This document shows, in pieces, positions 30,656 through 42,216 of a DNA stretch of 64,000 nucleotides (positions within the stretch are counted from its first letter, which is position 1; the number at the start of each line of letters is the position of its first letter). The notes under the pieces are model-generated. The model ran no database searches, was not told where the DNA came from, and saw only the letters and a list, made by a program, of their open reading frames with translations. The position numbers and the translations under genes were made by a program. Source of the DNA: Ascochyta rabiei (taxonomy: Eukaryota > Ascomycota > Dothideomycetes > Pleosporales > Didymellaceae). The stretch covers positions 1,116,001 through 1,180,000 of the forward strand of contig NC_082419.1 in assembly GCF_004011695.2 (NCBI RefSeq), written 5' to 3'.

Positions 30656-33136
30656 ATGGTCAGCTTTGACGTGTTCCAGCGCGCTCTGGATGGGGACGCT
30701 ACGAGGACCAGCGAATCACAATACCACAGCAGTGCACCGTCGCTGGCGGTTGAAACTCCCCTGGAGCAGACGCATGCTCTTCTGACCGAATCGCAAATTG
30801 TTAATCTGCCTAGGCGATCGCTCTCGGGTTCCCAAAAAGGGGTCCCCACTTCTATGAGAGGGTCCCACGATTTCAAGGACCGTGAGATCGTGCGACTGCA
30901 ATGGTCCCTCACCGACTTGCAGACCGCAAACAAAGCCAAGGATCTCGAGCTTTGCGTTGCCCGGCAAGAGCTTCTTAACGCCAAAGATGCGCTCACAAAG
31001 TCGCTCACAGACATTTCCGCCCTGCGTGATGACATGAAGACTATGAATCAAACTCTCGGAAAGGATCACCAAGCCATTGTTTACCGGAAAGACATTGAAT
31101 TGTTTGCTCTACGCAAAGGCAACGAGCAGAGAGAGAGACACATGCAGGAAAAGGACGCACAGCTGAACGAGACCTTGCGGCAACAACACGCCACCCTGGA
31201 GTTGAAGGAAGCACAACTCAACGTCCTCAAGGAACGACTCTCTCTGATGGAGCGCCAGGCCAGCCCTAGGTTCGGCCACGACGCCCAGTTCGAGGAGAGC
31301 AATAATGGTGACCATGCATTGGAGGTTCGCTTGTTGCGCGTTAAGAGGGGTCGGCGGTCGTTGTCAGGTGCTGAAGAAGAAAAGGACGCTATCATCGAGC
31401 AGCTGAGGTGTGAGCTTGCTGCTGCCACCAAGTCTGCCGAGGACGTCGTGAACCAACAGGCAGAACTACAAAGAGCTTGGGAAATAAGCAAGAAGATCCA
31501 AAACGCCCTCAAAGAAGAGCGCGAGCGACACGACCAAACCAAAGCTTTTCTGGAGGAAGCCAGCGCAGAGTTGGAAGACGTCCAATCGGGCAGGAAGAGG
31601 AGCAGGAGTGACCCTTCAGGACGTCTTCCTACCATCGAGGAGAACGACCAGAACGAGCTCGAAGCAATGTTTGATACCGCCCAGCAGGACAATCTGCGCC
31701 TACACATGGAACTCGAAGCCCTTGACAAGAGGGTTCGCGATGCCAATGCACGTGTCTTCGCTGCTGACCACGAGATCGAGGCTCTACGTGAGCAAGTGCG
31801 ATTAGAGCATGCCATCAACGAAGACATGGAGACTGCACGACCCAGTGTTGTCCACCGTGTCCACTTTCAGCGCATGGAGGGTCAGCTCAAGGAAAGCAAA
31901 GACAACCTCGCCAAGAAAGAGGTGGAGGTTCAAGAGATGCGAGCTACATTAGTCGAGAAAGATTGTCAGCTCGAAACACTCAGGAAAGACCTGCAGAATG
32001 CCATAAAGAGCAGCGACTCTGTGCGAAGCGAGGTTGAGCGTCTAAAGCAGTCTGTCGCCGATCTCGAGGCCGCGAGGGAAAGACTGGTGCAAGACCACGA
32101 GCGTCTCGCCGCGCCACGCTCCCGACACCGTGTGCCTTCCGCTGAGTTCAACTCGGCACGAACAAGCGGTGCGACGCTCACTAACGAACAGAGCCCGCCA
32201 CCAAGGCTGGCTAGGGCTTCAGATGACGTTCCACCTGTGCCCACTGCACCTATGCTGGGCAGCCCGACCCTGGGCAGTGCGCCAGACAGAGATACCAGTC
32301 GCCGTCACATCAGGAAGCAAAGTGACACGCAGCGGCATAGCGTGACGACTAATGCCGCACTGCCAGTGGAGGTGCGCCAAGCGAAGCGTAAGAGCGGTCT
32401 TGGGCTGAGAGACATGGTGAAGCGCATCGTCAAGAAGGACAATAGCATTGAGGGCACACTCCGAAGCCCGACCATGAGCGAATCTCACTGGGGGAATACT
32501 TCCACCTCGACTGTCAACAACCCCGCCCCTAAATCTGCCGCAGCATCTCGCCCTGAGCGCCCGCTCTCCCTTCAGTCCCCTCCACCAGTCCACCAGAAGG
32601 ATGAAAACCCAATCCCCCGTCCCATCCCCCGTCCCATCTCAGGCCCTCAAAACATGACGACCCGCCCACGTACAAGCACAGCCCCAACGGCATCCGTTCC
32701 ACGCCGCTTCCCCAGTCGGAAGGAGCTTGACGAGCAACATCTGCAACGGCCGCGCACAGCAACACTGCCCAGCATCGCAACACAGACGGCTGCTCTGCCG
32801 GAAGCCGTGCGACCACCCAACCCAAGACGAAGCTCGCAGCCAAGATACTACACAAGCCCCACCGCGGTCGCCATCGACAGCAAAGAGGATTTGAGATTGC
32901 AAGACGCCAGGCCCCAGACTGCAACAGCACCCTTGACCGGCATAGCCGAGGGACTGGATAAGCCGACAAAACACGACTCGGGTCTCGGCGCCATCTCAGA
33001 CGGCGAGAAGAGCAAGCTCAGAAGACTGAGTTGGGGCAACACAGCGTACGTCATTGCATTGCACTGAAGCAGAAGACACAAGAGTCTGTCGCTAACTTGT
33101 AGTAGGAGTATGCTGAAGAGGCGCTCGCTTTACTGA
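30656..33136 (+). CDS. Long coiled-coil protein with disordered C-terminus, unknown function
   Basis: Predicted 807 residues from exons 30656-33045 and 33103-33136. I do not recognise the family. Residues from about 70 to 510 are rich in Glu, Lys, Gln, Arg and Leu with heptad spacing, so a long coiled coil is expected. A Pro/Ser/Thr/Arg-rich disordered segment follows, containing a short conserved-looking basic patch (LGLRDMVKRIVKK). The last 12 residues come from a tiny exon: a 57-bp intron with a GTACGT donor and CTAAC branch joins WGNTA to RSMLKRRSLY. Its composition suggests a cytoskeletal, septal or spindle-pole scaffold, but that is only inference. The start is uncertain because the frame is open to 30263; 30656 is the last ATG before the acidic coiled-coil part with a reasonable context. 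Confidence 0.6.
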
Positions 33137-33530
33137 TGCATTTTTTGGACATGACGCGACGACGACAGGCATGATTATCACAATGAGAAACGATAGACGC
33201 ATATGCCCTGCCGGGCATCGAAGAGAAGCCATAGACCCGATTACACCCGATTTTTAATTTAGATTTGCAGAGTAACATTATACACGCAGTGCATTTGAGC
33301 AAAGGACGACGCGTTTAGCCAGTTTTGGTGAAGCAAGAGTTGTCAGGAAGTTAATGACGTCTCAAAGCCTTCCTATCGGTGTAGCAAACTATATTCAACT
33401 TCTTTCGTGTCATGCGCATCTTCAGCTTCCGATTGTAGTGCAAGACAGTAATCTCTCACTGCAAACGCAACTGCCCATGACCATACCACGCGCTGCAAAG
33501 CTACATCCAAACACCCGAGTACCCCACAAC
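33137..33530. other. Convergent 3' region between the coiled-coil and GH35 genes
   Basis: 394 bp between two stop codons on opposite strands. Nothing else is recognised. Confidence 0.4.
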
Positions 33531-36500
33531 TCAGTACGCGCCCTCCCTCTCCTCCCAGCCCGTCATCGGCGATAGTGCCACATCGCCATACCCAGACTGA
33601 ACCGGCATACCGGCAACAAGCTCAATACCCTCCGGCGTCGCACCGCCTTCTTCAAGCGCCCAGATGCTGATGGCAACCGTGTTCAGCCCGTGGTAGTCAA
33701 AGATGCCTTCCGGCACAGGGAAGCGTCGTTGCGGGCCGATGCCGTTGGCGAACTTGCCAAACTGATATCCATTGACCCACAGCTGCGCGCGCCATCCGCG
33801 TCCTCTGCCCGTGAAAGCATCGCCGTCGAAGACAAAGGAGAGGGGGACATCCCATCCCTTGGGCATGTCGAGCTGGAATGTCGTTTGGTAGAAGCGCACG
33901 CCTGGTTTCTGCAGTCCGGATGTTGGTCCGACGGCGCTGCTGCTCCACGAGTCTGTTGGGGCGGAGGGCAGGTGGAACCCGTTTCTCTCGGGATACAGAG
34001 CGCCTTCGTTCAAAGGACCGCGGGGACCGCCACGGTGGCTTTCGCCGCCAAGGTTGCCCGTGATCTTCCAGCGAATGCCGTCGTCCGCGCGGGACGAATT
34101 GGCTGGCTGTGGTGTGTGGCTGGGGAAGTCGTAGCCGTGAATGCCGCGGGGGGTTTTCATCTCGTTGTAGCCGATGAACCTTGGATGTGTGTTAGGGTCC
34201 GTAGTGGATCAGTAGGTTGGGCAAGACTTGCCAGTTTCCATTGTGACCCATGTGGTCGACCAACACGGTAAGGACGTAGTTGCTTCCGCGCTGCAGCTTG
34301 GGAAGCGACAGTGTCTGGTTCGCGATGGCCGCCTCGCCGGTTCCAGTCCAGGACGACAAGAAGGTTGAGTTCACCCACGCGGAGAATGCGAAAGCGGAAC
34401 CACCGGATACGTTCAGGTGCATGTGTGTCTCGTTTCCTGTTGCGGAGAAGTGACCGCGGAAGATCAAGGATCCTGTGTTGTATCCGTATTCCGCACCCCA
34501 AAGTACCGTGGGGGTGGTGAGATTCCAGTACGTGTTTTTCGTCTCGGTGTGGTCAGCATCGGTCCAAGCCGAGTCGTTGTATTCGGGCTGCAGCTCAGGA
34601 AGCGCATCGATGGACTTCCATGACAGAGATTTGAGATCTGGGATCTGGATGTCGGGAGCCGAGAAAGGGATGGTACCGCTAAGGAATCCATTACGGTCGC
34701 GCTTCACCTCGAGCTGCTTGCCGTTCCAGGACAAGCCATCGATGTTATCGTGGGCGCCTCCGATGATCTCGACCGTGGTTGTCGCGTTGATGTCACCTAT
34801 TAGGTCGATCTTGCCGTTTGAGACTGAAGCGCTGCGGACCAGGTAGCCAGCATGAACTATCAAGTCCGAAGATAGTGTCGCATCATGCGAGTATCTACCA
34901 CCTTCAGGCAGGGTGCTGACTGTCCAGTAGTTGTACGCTTCGTTCCGCGAAACAATGACAATGTACAGGTCCGATCCAATGCGCACAACCCGGCGCTTCG
35001 CATCTGTTTGCCAGTTGAGGATGGTGTTGCCGTTACGGTTTGCAAACTTGATGCCCGAGCCTTCGACAGCTGTGCCTCCGCCGGTCTCGGATACAGCGAG
35101 CTCGTGCTGTTCATTCGGACCTCCGTGGACGACGAGTACACTCCTGCTGCCGTATTTCTTCCACGTGAAGATCTCGGCTGTGGAGTAAAGCAAATTAAAA
35201 CCACCAACGTCGTAGTCAGTCACATGAACCTTGCTGTCACGGCCGTTTATGGAGAGCTGCCCACCGAGCTGCGGAAGGGTAAGATTGCCGGCACTGGTCT
35301 GGACCTTGAGTTTGTAGGACGTCGAAGCCAAGCTGTTGTACTTGGTCTGCCTCGTAACGTAGAAGTTTGTCTTGTTGCCAAATAGTGGCGTTGTAGTGAT
35401 GGCATTCGTATCAGTGTATACAGCTGTGGAGTTGTATCCCGGTACTGCGGCCGCTAGAGCTGGTGATGCATGTACGAAATTGGCAATCAACTTTGCCTCA
35501 CTGTACTTCTCGCGGTGCACTTGGCGCTCCTCTGTAATTGCCGCGCCGTAATCGTAAGAAGTATAGCCACCTGCGTGACCCAGGTTTCCCCAGTTTGTGC
35601 CACCAAATGTCTGTTCAGTATCAGTACCGTGATCGGCAGTCGAGCGATTCGACCTACCATGTAGACGTTAAATATAGTGGCACCAGCAGCAATGTTGTTC
35701 TTGTAGAATACGCGCTCAAACTCGTGGTTCGTGAACTCGGCGCATTTCTCAAAGCCGTCGCCGCCCCAGGGTTGGTAGGCTCCGCCTTGGTACTCGACGA
35801 GCTATTGGAGTCAATGACAGTCCCGACTATGGAAGTCCAAACTTACCATATAAGGCGTGTTCGGGCTTTGTTCGAGATGTGTCTCCCGCCAGTTGGCTGG
35901 CAACGCATCATCGATCCAATAGCTAGGCACCGTGCAGTTCATCCCCAGGGGATATGCGTCATGGCCGTAAATGTCCACCGGGGCATCAGTGCCTGGGGCA
36001 TTCGTTCCAGATGGCCAGGCCACATTGTTGATCAGAGGTATATTAATTCCAAGGTCTCGGAACTGCTTCATGAGGTGATTCATGTAGTCGGCGTCCGGGA
36101 AGGTGACGTTGTTGAGACCAGCGCTGTACTCGTTTTCTGGCTGGAACAAGATGACAGGACCGCCTATCAATATTCATTCAGTGACTAATTCCCAATAAAT
36201 AAGCCCGATCCCTTACCGTTGGTGATCTGCGCTTTTGCAATAATTGGTGTGATGTGCTCGATGTAGTTCTTCGAAGCTTGCTGGTAGTCTGCATCTGGCG
36301 TCCGAAGGTTGCCAGATATCCTCTGCAACCAACCCGGCAGCCCCCCACCGCTCACTTCTGCATTGATATAAGGGCCAGGTCGCTGGATAGTCAGCTAAGG
36401 CTATCGGGACCAATCGTTGAATACATACAGCAACAAGATAAATCCCTGCTTTCTTCGCCGCATCGAAGAACGGCTCATAATCGAACACACCCTCAGCTTG

Positions 36501-36868
36501 GAAAGATCCGGACTTTGGCTCATGTAAAACCCAGGGCGTGTATATGGACACACCGTTGTATCCCAAAGCTTTGATCTTTTGAAAGATGTCCAACCACAAA
36601 CTCGGCACTGGAAGCCTGCTGGTACTTAGCAGGAGGTATGCCGTTCGCTCAAGTCGTATACGCACCTGAAAGGATGAACCTCTCCGCCCCAAAAGATGAC
36701 GCGTTTGCCATGGACGATTAGTGAATGTTCATCCCATGTTACGATATCCTGGAGTGGTGCACGTTCTGCAATGATCAAGTCACTAGGCTTGCTGCCCAAT
36801 GCACGAGCAGTAGCCTGCGTGGGTAGTAGACTTAGTGTAACCCAGGCGAGAACTTGATTGAGCCTCAT
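33531..36868 (-). CDS. Secreted GH35 beta-galactosidase, seven exons
   Basis: Predicted 1009 residues, matching the ~1000-residue fungal LacA type. Exons (minus strand): 36868-36666, 36615-36429, 36382-36217, 36163-35847, 35801-35658, 35610-34228 and 34160-33531. A signal peptide (about 1-21) marks secretion. The catalytic barrel carries the acid/base Glu in PENEYS (about 197) and the nucleophile Glu in LVEYQGG (about 294). The substrate-site segments [18 protein letters not shown] and NTPYM are also present. Beta-sandwich domains follow, ending with the [16 protein letters not shown] segment typical of GH35 galactose-binding domains. It removes terminal beta-galactose from pectic galactan, xyloglucan side chains or lactose. 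Introns 1-5 have canonical ends. The last (34227-34161) uses GTCTTG and a GAG acceptor, chosen because it alone keeps frame, so that junction is less certain. Confidence 0.88.
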
Positions 36869-37205
36869 AATGGATCTCACCCGCCAACAAGGAGGTGCGG
36901 CGGACTAGCCACGACGTTCCCTGAGGGCCCTCTTGTACTCGAACCTACACACAACACACACCACCACGTCACATCGCAGTCCACATCTCCGAGACGGCTC
37001 GTTTCTTCACCCTCCGTTACTAGAGCGTAGTAGCCCGTATACCATCTCGGCATAGCTGTGGTGGAATGCTGCAGTCTGGGTGGAGACGGAAAAATACCCC
37101 ACCGATGCGGTGCGGGGTTTGAATTTGACCTCAGAAGCGAGACCAAACATACGGGCCGTTGGAGCCGCAAGGCGGGTGGCGTGAAGCTTGGATTGTGATC
37201 ACTAC
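36869..37205 (-). promoter_or_regulatory. Promoter region of the GH35 gene
   Basis: 337 bp between the GH35 start and the stop of the MFS gene lying upstream on the same strand. No carbon-regulator site can be assigned with confidence. Confidence 0.35.
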
Positions 37206-38837
37206 CTAAAGATCAACTCTCCGACTGCCTTTTGGTGGAAATCTGGACAAGAGTAGAACCGCGAAGCCAAGCAATGCAACAGCAGCGTTACACACAAAAA
37301 TCAAGGGGATTCTCCCGACCTCCGCGAGCGCTGCAAAGACCAGACCGAATACTGCAGTGGTGGAAAGTCTTGCGATGTTCTCAACAAGGGTGATCCCACT
37401 CAGCGCATCTACGCGCTGATGACTAGGGAGCATCTGCAAGATTGTGCCTTTCGAAGCAGCCGCTGTGCCACCTGCAAGCGGGAGCACAGCCGCCACTATG
37501 TAGAGCTGGTGACCCTGGGTCACAAACACAGCAAGTCCTGTCAGAACACCGTCTAGAAGTAGACTGAATCGCGCATACATGAGATCAAACGCAAACGTCT
37601 GATTCTCTTCACGCCGTGGCGCCACAGTCGGCTCGACGGGCCCGATCTCGTTGGGTGATGTTGGTAGGCGTGAGTCGCTCAACAGAGGTTCGTCTTCTGC
37701 CGATTTGGCTGGGACCGCGTTGTTTGGCTCGAGCCAGTTTCTCCCCGCCGAGATGATACGAGGGAAGATGAAGGACAAGAAGAACCCCCGCAAAGAAGAG
37801 TACATGAAGATGAGCCAGCCGTTGCGCCCGGTGCCAAATCCGAACACGTCGGTGGCATACATCTGAAGGGCCGTAGGTATGTAGCCAGTAGCCAGGATAC
37901 CTAGAAAGACACCAAGACCAAGAGTCAGAGCACCGAATTGCGTACTTGTGCGGCCGTCGACCAGCGTCCATTTCTGCGGTGCGAATATCCGGAGCGGCCC
38001 GAAAAAGCGGCCCAAGCCAGCCGCCGGCTGGCTTAGATGGTTGTCTATCTTCTCATGCGGCGACGTAGAAGGGAGGCATACTGCGACGTAAACACAGGAC
38101 AGTAGGAACAAGACCACGGTGATACGAAACGGCGCCACAATTCCAAATGAGTCTCCAACCAGTCCGCCGATCAAGAAGCCAACAGCAGAACCGAACAACA
38201 TGCACCCTTGCAGACGGCCCAGTGCACTTGTGCGGCCCTCATGCTCGACGAAATCAGCCACAAAGGAGTTCAGTGCAAGCACATAGCCGTTAGGTCCACC
38301 AGCAATCGTGATGATCTGGCTGGCCTGCAGGATCATAATGCCTGCACTGGACCCCTTTGACACACCAATGTTCTGCACAAGCAACCTTACTGCAGGCCAG
38401 AGAACCTGGATCACAAGAGCTCGCTTGATACCCAGGCGCTTGATCGTCCAGCCAGTGATGAGCAGATTGACCAGACCAAACAACGTCGTCGAGCCTCCAA
38501 GCAGCGCCCAGGCTCGCGCCGTGCTCGCTTCTATCTCGTGTTTGGCACAGACGTCTCTGGCCGTGGGGTCGCGCACGTGGCGTTCATCCTCGTAGTATGC
38601 GTCGCATGTCATCAGACGGATGACATAGAGCATTGGCACCTGAGTGATGCTGAACGACAGTGAGACGAGGAACGCGCAAAGCATGAGACGCCACTGTATG
38701 GAAACACTCCGCGATCCAGCTCTTGCTTCTTCTTCTTCTTCTTCTTCTTCTTCTTCTTCTTCCGACTTTGTGCGAGATAGTAAAGGCGTTGTTTCGTGCG
38801 CCTCCGGCCTCGCGCTTGGCTCCTGAGTAACAGCCAT
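37206..38837 (-). CDS. MFS transporter (PCFT/HCP-like drug or solute porter)
   Basis: 543 residues in one exon. About twelve hydrophobic helices are visible in two sets of six, separated by a long polar loop near residues 265-290, with a second polar insert around 375-420. The N-terminus is cytosolic and carries the ETTPLLSR motif common in fungal MFS proteins, then an uninterrupted run of twelve glutamates (about 26-37) coded by a CTT/GAA microsatellite (38726-38761). It belongs to the general-substrate major facilitator superfamily, and the substrate cannot be told from sequence. No typical sugar-porter signature is present, so a link with the adjacent beta-galactosidase is not supported. 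The frame continues upstream to a TTG, but the ATG at 38837 is the natural start. Confidence 0.85.
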   Translation of the reverse strand: MAVTQEPSARPEAHETTPLLSRTKSEEEEEEEEEEEEARAGSRSVSIQWRLMLCAFLVSLSFSITQVPMLYVIRLMTCDAYYEDERHVRDPTARDVCAKHEIEASTARAWALLGGSTTLFGLVNLLITGWTIKRLGIKRALVIQVLWPAVRLLVQNIGVSKGSSAGIMILQASQIITIAGGPNGYVLALNSFVADFVEHEGRTSALGRLQGCMLFGSAVGFLIGGLVGDSFGIVAPFRITVVLFLLSCVYVAVCLPSTSPHEKIDNHLSQPAAGLGRFFGPLRIFAPQKWTLVDGRTSTQFGALTLGLGVFLGILATGYIPTALQMYATDVFGFGTGRNGWLIFMYSSLRGFFLSFIFPRIISAGRNWLEPNNAVPAKSAEDEPLLSDSRLPTSPNEIGPVEPTVAPRREENQTFAFDLMYARFSLLLDGVLTGLAVFVTQGHQLYIVAAVLPLAGGTAAASKGTILQMLPSHQRVDALSGITLVENIARLSTTAVFGLVFAALAEVGRIPLIFVCNAAVALLGFAVLLLSRFPPKGSRRVDL

Positions 38838-39833
38838 GGCTATCGTCAAAAACGGTTGAATGTAAGTTTTAGAATGGCGTATGCAAACAAGGCGGAGATA
38901 ACAAGAGGAGCAGAGAAGACGTTAGGTCCGGCTTGGCTCGGCTAAGTCAAAACGCTCAGAAGCACGTAAGCACGCGAGGAAGCACGCCTTGAGCTCAAGT
39001 GGGGATGTAGCCATTCAGTTGTACGAGTCCACTATTCCGAATGTTCCGCAGAATATCCCAATCACACAGGACGTGTAGGAGGGGCCATCTTTTTCAAGGA
39101 TCTGCACGGCTAGTTACAGAATATTCGGGGTATGGATGTGTTCGGAATCATCTATACACAAACGCTCTGGTTTGGACATTTCACAACCCTAGGCTCTAGC
39201 GCGAGTGCTCCCTTCTCTCTAGCAGTACACTTGATGTTCTACATCGCTCTCCGCAAAGCAAAAGAGGCTCCAACCGAACAATACGTGACTACAAGACAGC
39301 AACATAGGATACCGTTTATAGCTACTACGTATCAAATTCCAGTCGCTTGGTGTCAATGTCGTTGCTTCTACCGAACTTCTAACCGTGTCTTCACGAGCTA
39401 TTGCTGGTGCACTCCCTCGTTCCTGCACGGTTGGTGTCAAGGGTCGCGTTGGACCTCTGATGAGTGAGATGGGTGACAATCGTATAGGGTGAGATGTTGT
39501 TGGCTAGATGCTAAGGAGAGACTTTCAATTCAATGTACCTTGAAGGGCAGGCTTGAGGGTATTGCGATGCAATCAACACAGACTTGGTGACGTTCGTTGA
39601 TCATGACATCTTGGTCGAAGATGCTCTGACTGCTGAATAGAGAAACTTCAAAGTGTAACTCGTTATTACAGACGCTTACTTGCAGTTGTCAGCACTTGGG
39701 CTCATCAATAGCTATACAATATGTGCTCCGCACTGACATGCCTAGAATGCCATGCATACACCCAAACGCCAGGCTTAAATCAAACTCATTGCTCATGCAC
39801 AACCATCCTCCTTGTCAAGTGACTTCATCACGA
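38838..39833. other. Intergenic region between the MFS and ATG37-like genes
   Basis: About 1 kb with slightly lower G+C. Only short frames without family resemblance occur (longest about 111 codons at 39132-39467). It includes the MFS promoter and the 3' flank of the ATG37-like gene. Confidence 0.4.
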
Positions 39834-41221
39834 TCACGCGCTCTTCTTCCCCAAGCCAGGCAGTTTAGGAATGGGCAGCGCAGGGACCTTTGGTAGATTC
39901 CCCAACGCGCCACCCCTCAGGCCCTGGACTTGTGCCACCGCATCGCCCAGTAGCACGCGGACGGCGCCTTCCATCCTGCGATCCCCTCGCCGCCTCATCC
40001 AGCCCAAAACCAGCGCCAGCACCAGCAAGTCGACGGCTATGTGCTTGACGCTCGCCCACACGAAGCGCCAGATGGCGCGGAAGAAGCGGTAGTGCACGCG
40101 GTGTTGGAACAGACGCCGCGCTTCGAGCTGTTCGCGCAGCGCTGCAACCTCAGCCGTCATCTTCATCAGGCTCGACTCGACACGTTTGCGCCACTTGAGG
40201 TCTGCAGCGGAGGGTGTGTCTGCCTTGCTCGGTGCAGCTGTGGGCGTGGTGAAGGTCGGTAATGGGATGGGCTGTGGGATGATGGAGCGCAGCCGAGGCT
40301 GTGGTGTTGGTGTTGTTGCTTGCTGTAGTTCTCGACGGGGAACTGTCGGTGACTGTGTTGGGCGTTGGGAGGGCGGTTGGGTGTTTGCTTCGGAGAGGTT
40401 GTGGTCCATGGCGCCGGTGCGGTAGAGCTGCAGTGCGTACTGAGAGTCGGGAGCGTCGACGAACTCCTCGCGCTCCATGTCTGCTTCCTCAGCTTCGAGG
40501 TCTTCTTCGCTCTGAGACATGGGATATTTGATTTCGAGGGGCTGATCTTCGTCGTCCTGGTTGGAGTATTCGTCTTGCTCTTTGGAGATGCGTTGCTGTT
40601 CGAGGGCTGAATAGCTCGCGGACATGCCTGTCCCTACCTGGTCGAGGGTCTGCAGTGGCGACGAGGAGGACGAGGAGGGGACGTTGGATTTGACCTGGTC
40701 CCAGACGAATTCGAGTTCGGCGACCAGTTCGCGGGAGTCGGGCGAGGGCGAGGCGTACTGGTGCATGGTATCGATGAGGGTGGTGATGTAGCGGCGCTTT
40801 GCCTCTGTGCGCGAGAGGTTGTTTTGCTGTTTCCAGGCGTGCCTGTGTGTTGTCAATATCACGGTCCTGCTATGCATGGCATCCCGGCATGCCGTGTGCG
40901 TACCATTTCTCGCGCGCGCGCTGCTCTTGCTCATTGTTGCCCTCAGGCCGGTCCATGATGCCGTCGACATCGCCCTCTGCTCGTGTCAGCGTGCAGTTCT
41001 GCTTCTATTCGTCTCGTGCCATACCCATGGCCTGCTTGTAGAGTCCATACAGCCGTAGCCGTGTCGCCGAGGGCGGCTTCTGCGACCCCGTGCGGATCTT
41101 GTTTACTGTGTTGAGCGCATGGCTGAAGACCCGGTCTGCATGGAAGCTGTCAGCGTCCACTCGCGGTACTGTCGTTGCCACGAGAGGCGGTCTCGCTGCA
41201 CGCACCTACTGAGTCGGCCAT
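39834..41221 (-). CDS. ATG37: Acyl-CoA-binding tail-anchored-like membrane protein (ATG37/ACBD5 type)
   Basis: Predicted 402 residues from exons 41221-41206 (16 bp), 41135-41025, 40976-40904 and 40842-39834. Splicing yields an acyl-CoA-binding domain (about 4-100) with MADSVDRVFSHALN, RLRLYGLYKQAMEGDV, a KWHAWK stretch and SRTEAKRRYI. A long acidic disordered linker follows, then a short coiled coil (about 270-300) and one C-terminal transmembrane helix (about 333-349) with a short basic tail. This layout is that of fungal Atg37 and animal ACBD5, peroxisomal membrane proteins that bind acyl-CoA and act in pexophagy and organelle contact. The first exon is so short that gene finders may miss it. 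Targeting to peroxisomes is inference from the family. Confidence 0.84.
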
Positions 41222-41527
41222 GGCGAGGGGTGGTAGCGCCCCACTCGTGGGCCCCAGACGCAGAGGATCAGTTCATCCACAGCTATTCAGCGTGCGGTAG
41301 TGGTCGTGTGCGCAACACAGATGCCCAGAGACGGGTGTTGAAGGCAGGCGCTCGCAGGAAACATGCATGATGCGATCGAATGCGGAGCCGGGGTGATAGG
41401 CTCGATGAAGGCGCGACTGGGAACTGGGGGACGCGCGACCTCGGCTGCGGCGACTTGGCCCGGTGGTTCACATGCTGGACATGGTAGTGCCCGGGTGCAT
41501 TGCCTTGAAGCACCACTGCATGGAACA

Positions 41528-41642
41528 GTCTTGCATTGAATCAGCATGGAGTCTTGCATTGAATCAGCATGGAGTCTTGCATTGAATCAGCATGGAGTCT
41601 TGCATTGAATCAGCATGGAGTCTTGCATTGAATCAGCATGGA
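41528..41642. repeat. 23-bp tandem repeat, five identical copies
   Basis: The unit beginning GTCTTGCATTGAATCAGC starts at 41528, 41551, 41574, 41597 and 41620 with no mismatch that I can see. Identical copies imply recent expansion and likely length polymorphism. Confidence 0.92.
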
Positions 41643-41869
41643 GTGGGAAGTTACCATCGACTGCACACTGCACTCGTATGGTGAGCAATCCGGTTCGCGG
41701 TCAGGACAGGAAGAGTCAAGAGAAAGGTGGGACCAATGTGGTAATTCTCCCCGTGCAGTACGAAGAAGCTCGATTTCTTCGAGTCCTGGCCTGTGCCACT
41801 GCGCCCGGGCTCAATCGTGACGAGCTTCTTCGTACCAACGTACGAATACAAGCACGCATTGCACATCAA

Positions 41870-42099
41870 GTCAGTCAAAGAAGGAGGTCAGTGGGTCAGT
41901 CAAAGGAGAGTCAATCAAAGGAGGGTCAGTAGGTCAGTCAAAGGAGAAGATTCAATCAAAGGAGAGTCAACCAAAGGAGAGTCAATCAAAGGAGAGTCAA
42001 TCAAAGAAGGAGAGTCAATCAAAGAAGGAGAGTCAATCAAAGGAGGGTCAGTCAAAAAAGAAAATCAGTCAAAAGAAAATCAGTCAAAAAAGGAGTCAG
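41870..42099. repeat. GTCAATCAAAGGAGA-type degenerate array
   Basis: About 230 bp of 12- to 19-bp units built on AGTCAATCAAAG with variable GGAGA, AAGGAG or GGAGG spacers. It is purine-rich on the plus strand, degenerates toward the 3' end into CAGTCAAAA units, and lies just downstream of the MRL1-like stop codon. Confidence 0.85.
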
Positions 42100-42216
42100 T
42101 GTGGACATTGCATGCTCGTCGCACGGTCTACCTTGTCAACCTTTTGAACGCCGCTCCCTCCATGTCGTAACCAAGAAAAAGAGACAGAAACAGAGAAACC
42201 GCCCTTTGTGGCGCGT

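Larger units (their letters stand above)
41222..42216. other. Spacer between the ATG37-like and MRL1-like genes
   Basis: About 1 kb dominated by two tandem arrays (listed separately). No gene is supported; the open frames here are repeat-driven. Confidence 0.5.

Noticed and set aside
33531..38837. Lactose or galactoside utilisation cluster (GH35 plus MFS)
   Set aside because: The MFS protein lacks sugar-porter signatures and there is no regulator or other glycosidase nearby; adjacency alone is weak.
41525..42110. CRISPR-like array (regular 23-bp units, then short spaced repeats)
   Set aside because: The 23-bp units are directly abutting with no unique spacers, and the second array is degenerate; this is a eukaryotic nuclear locus without cas genes.
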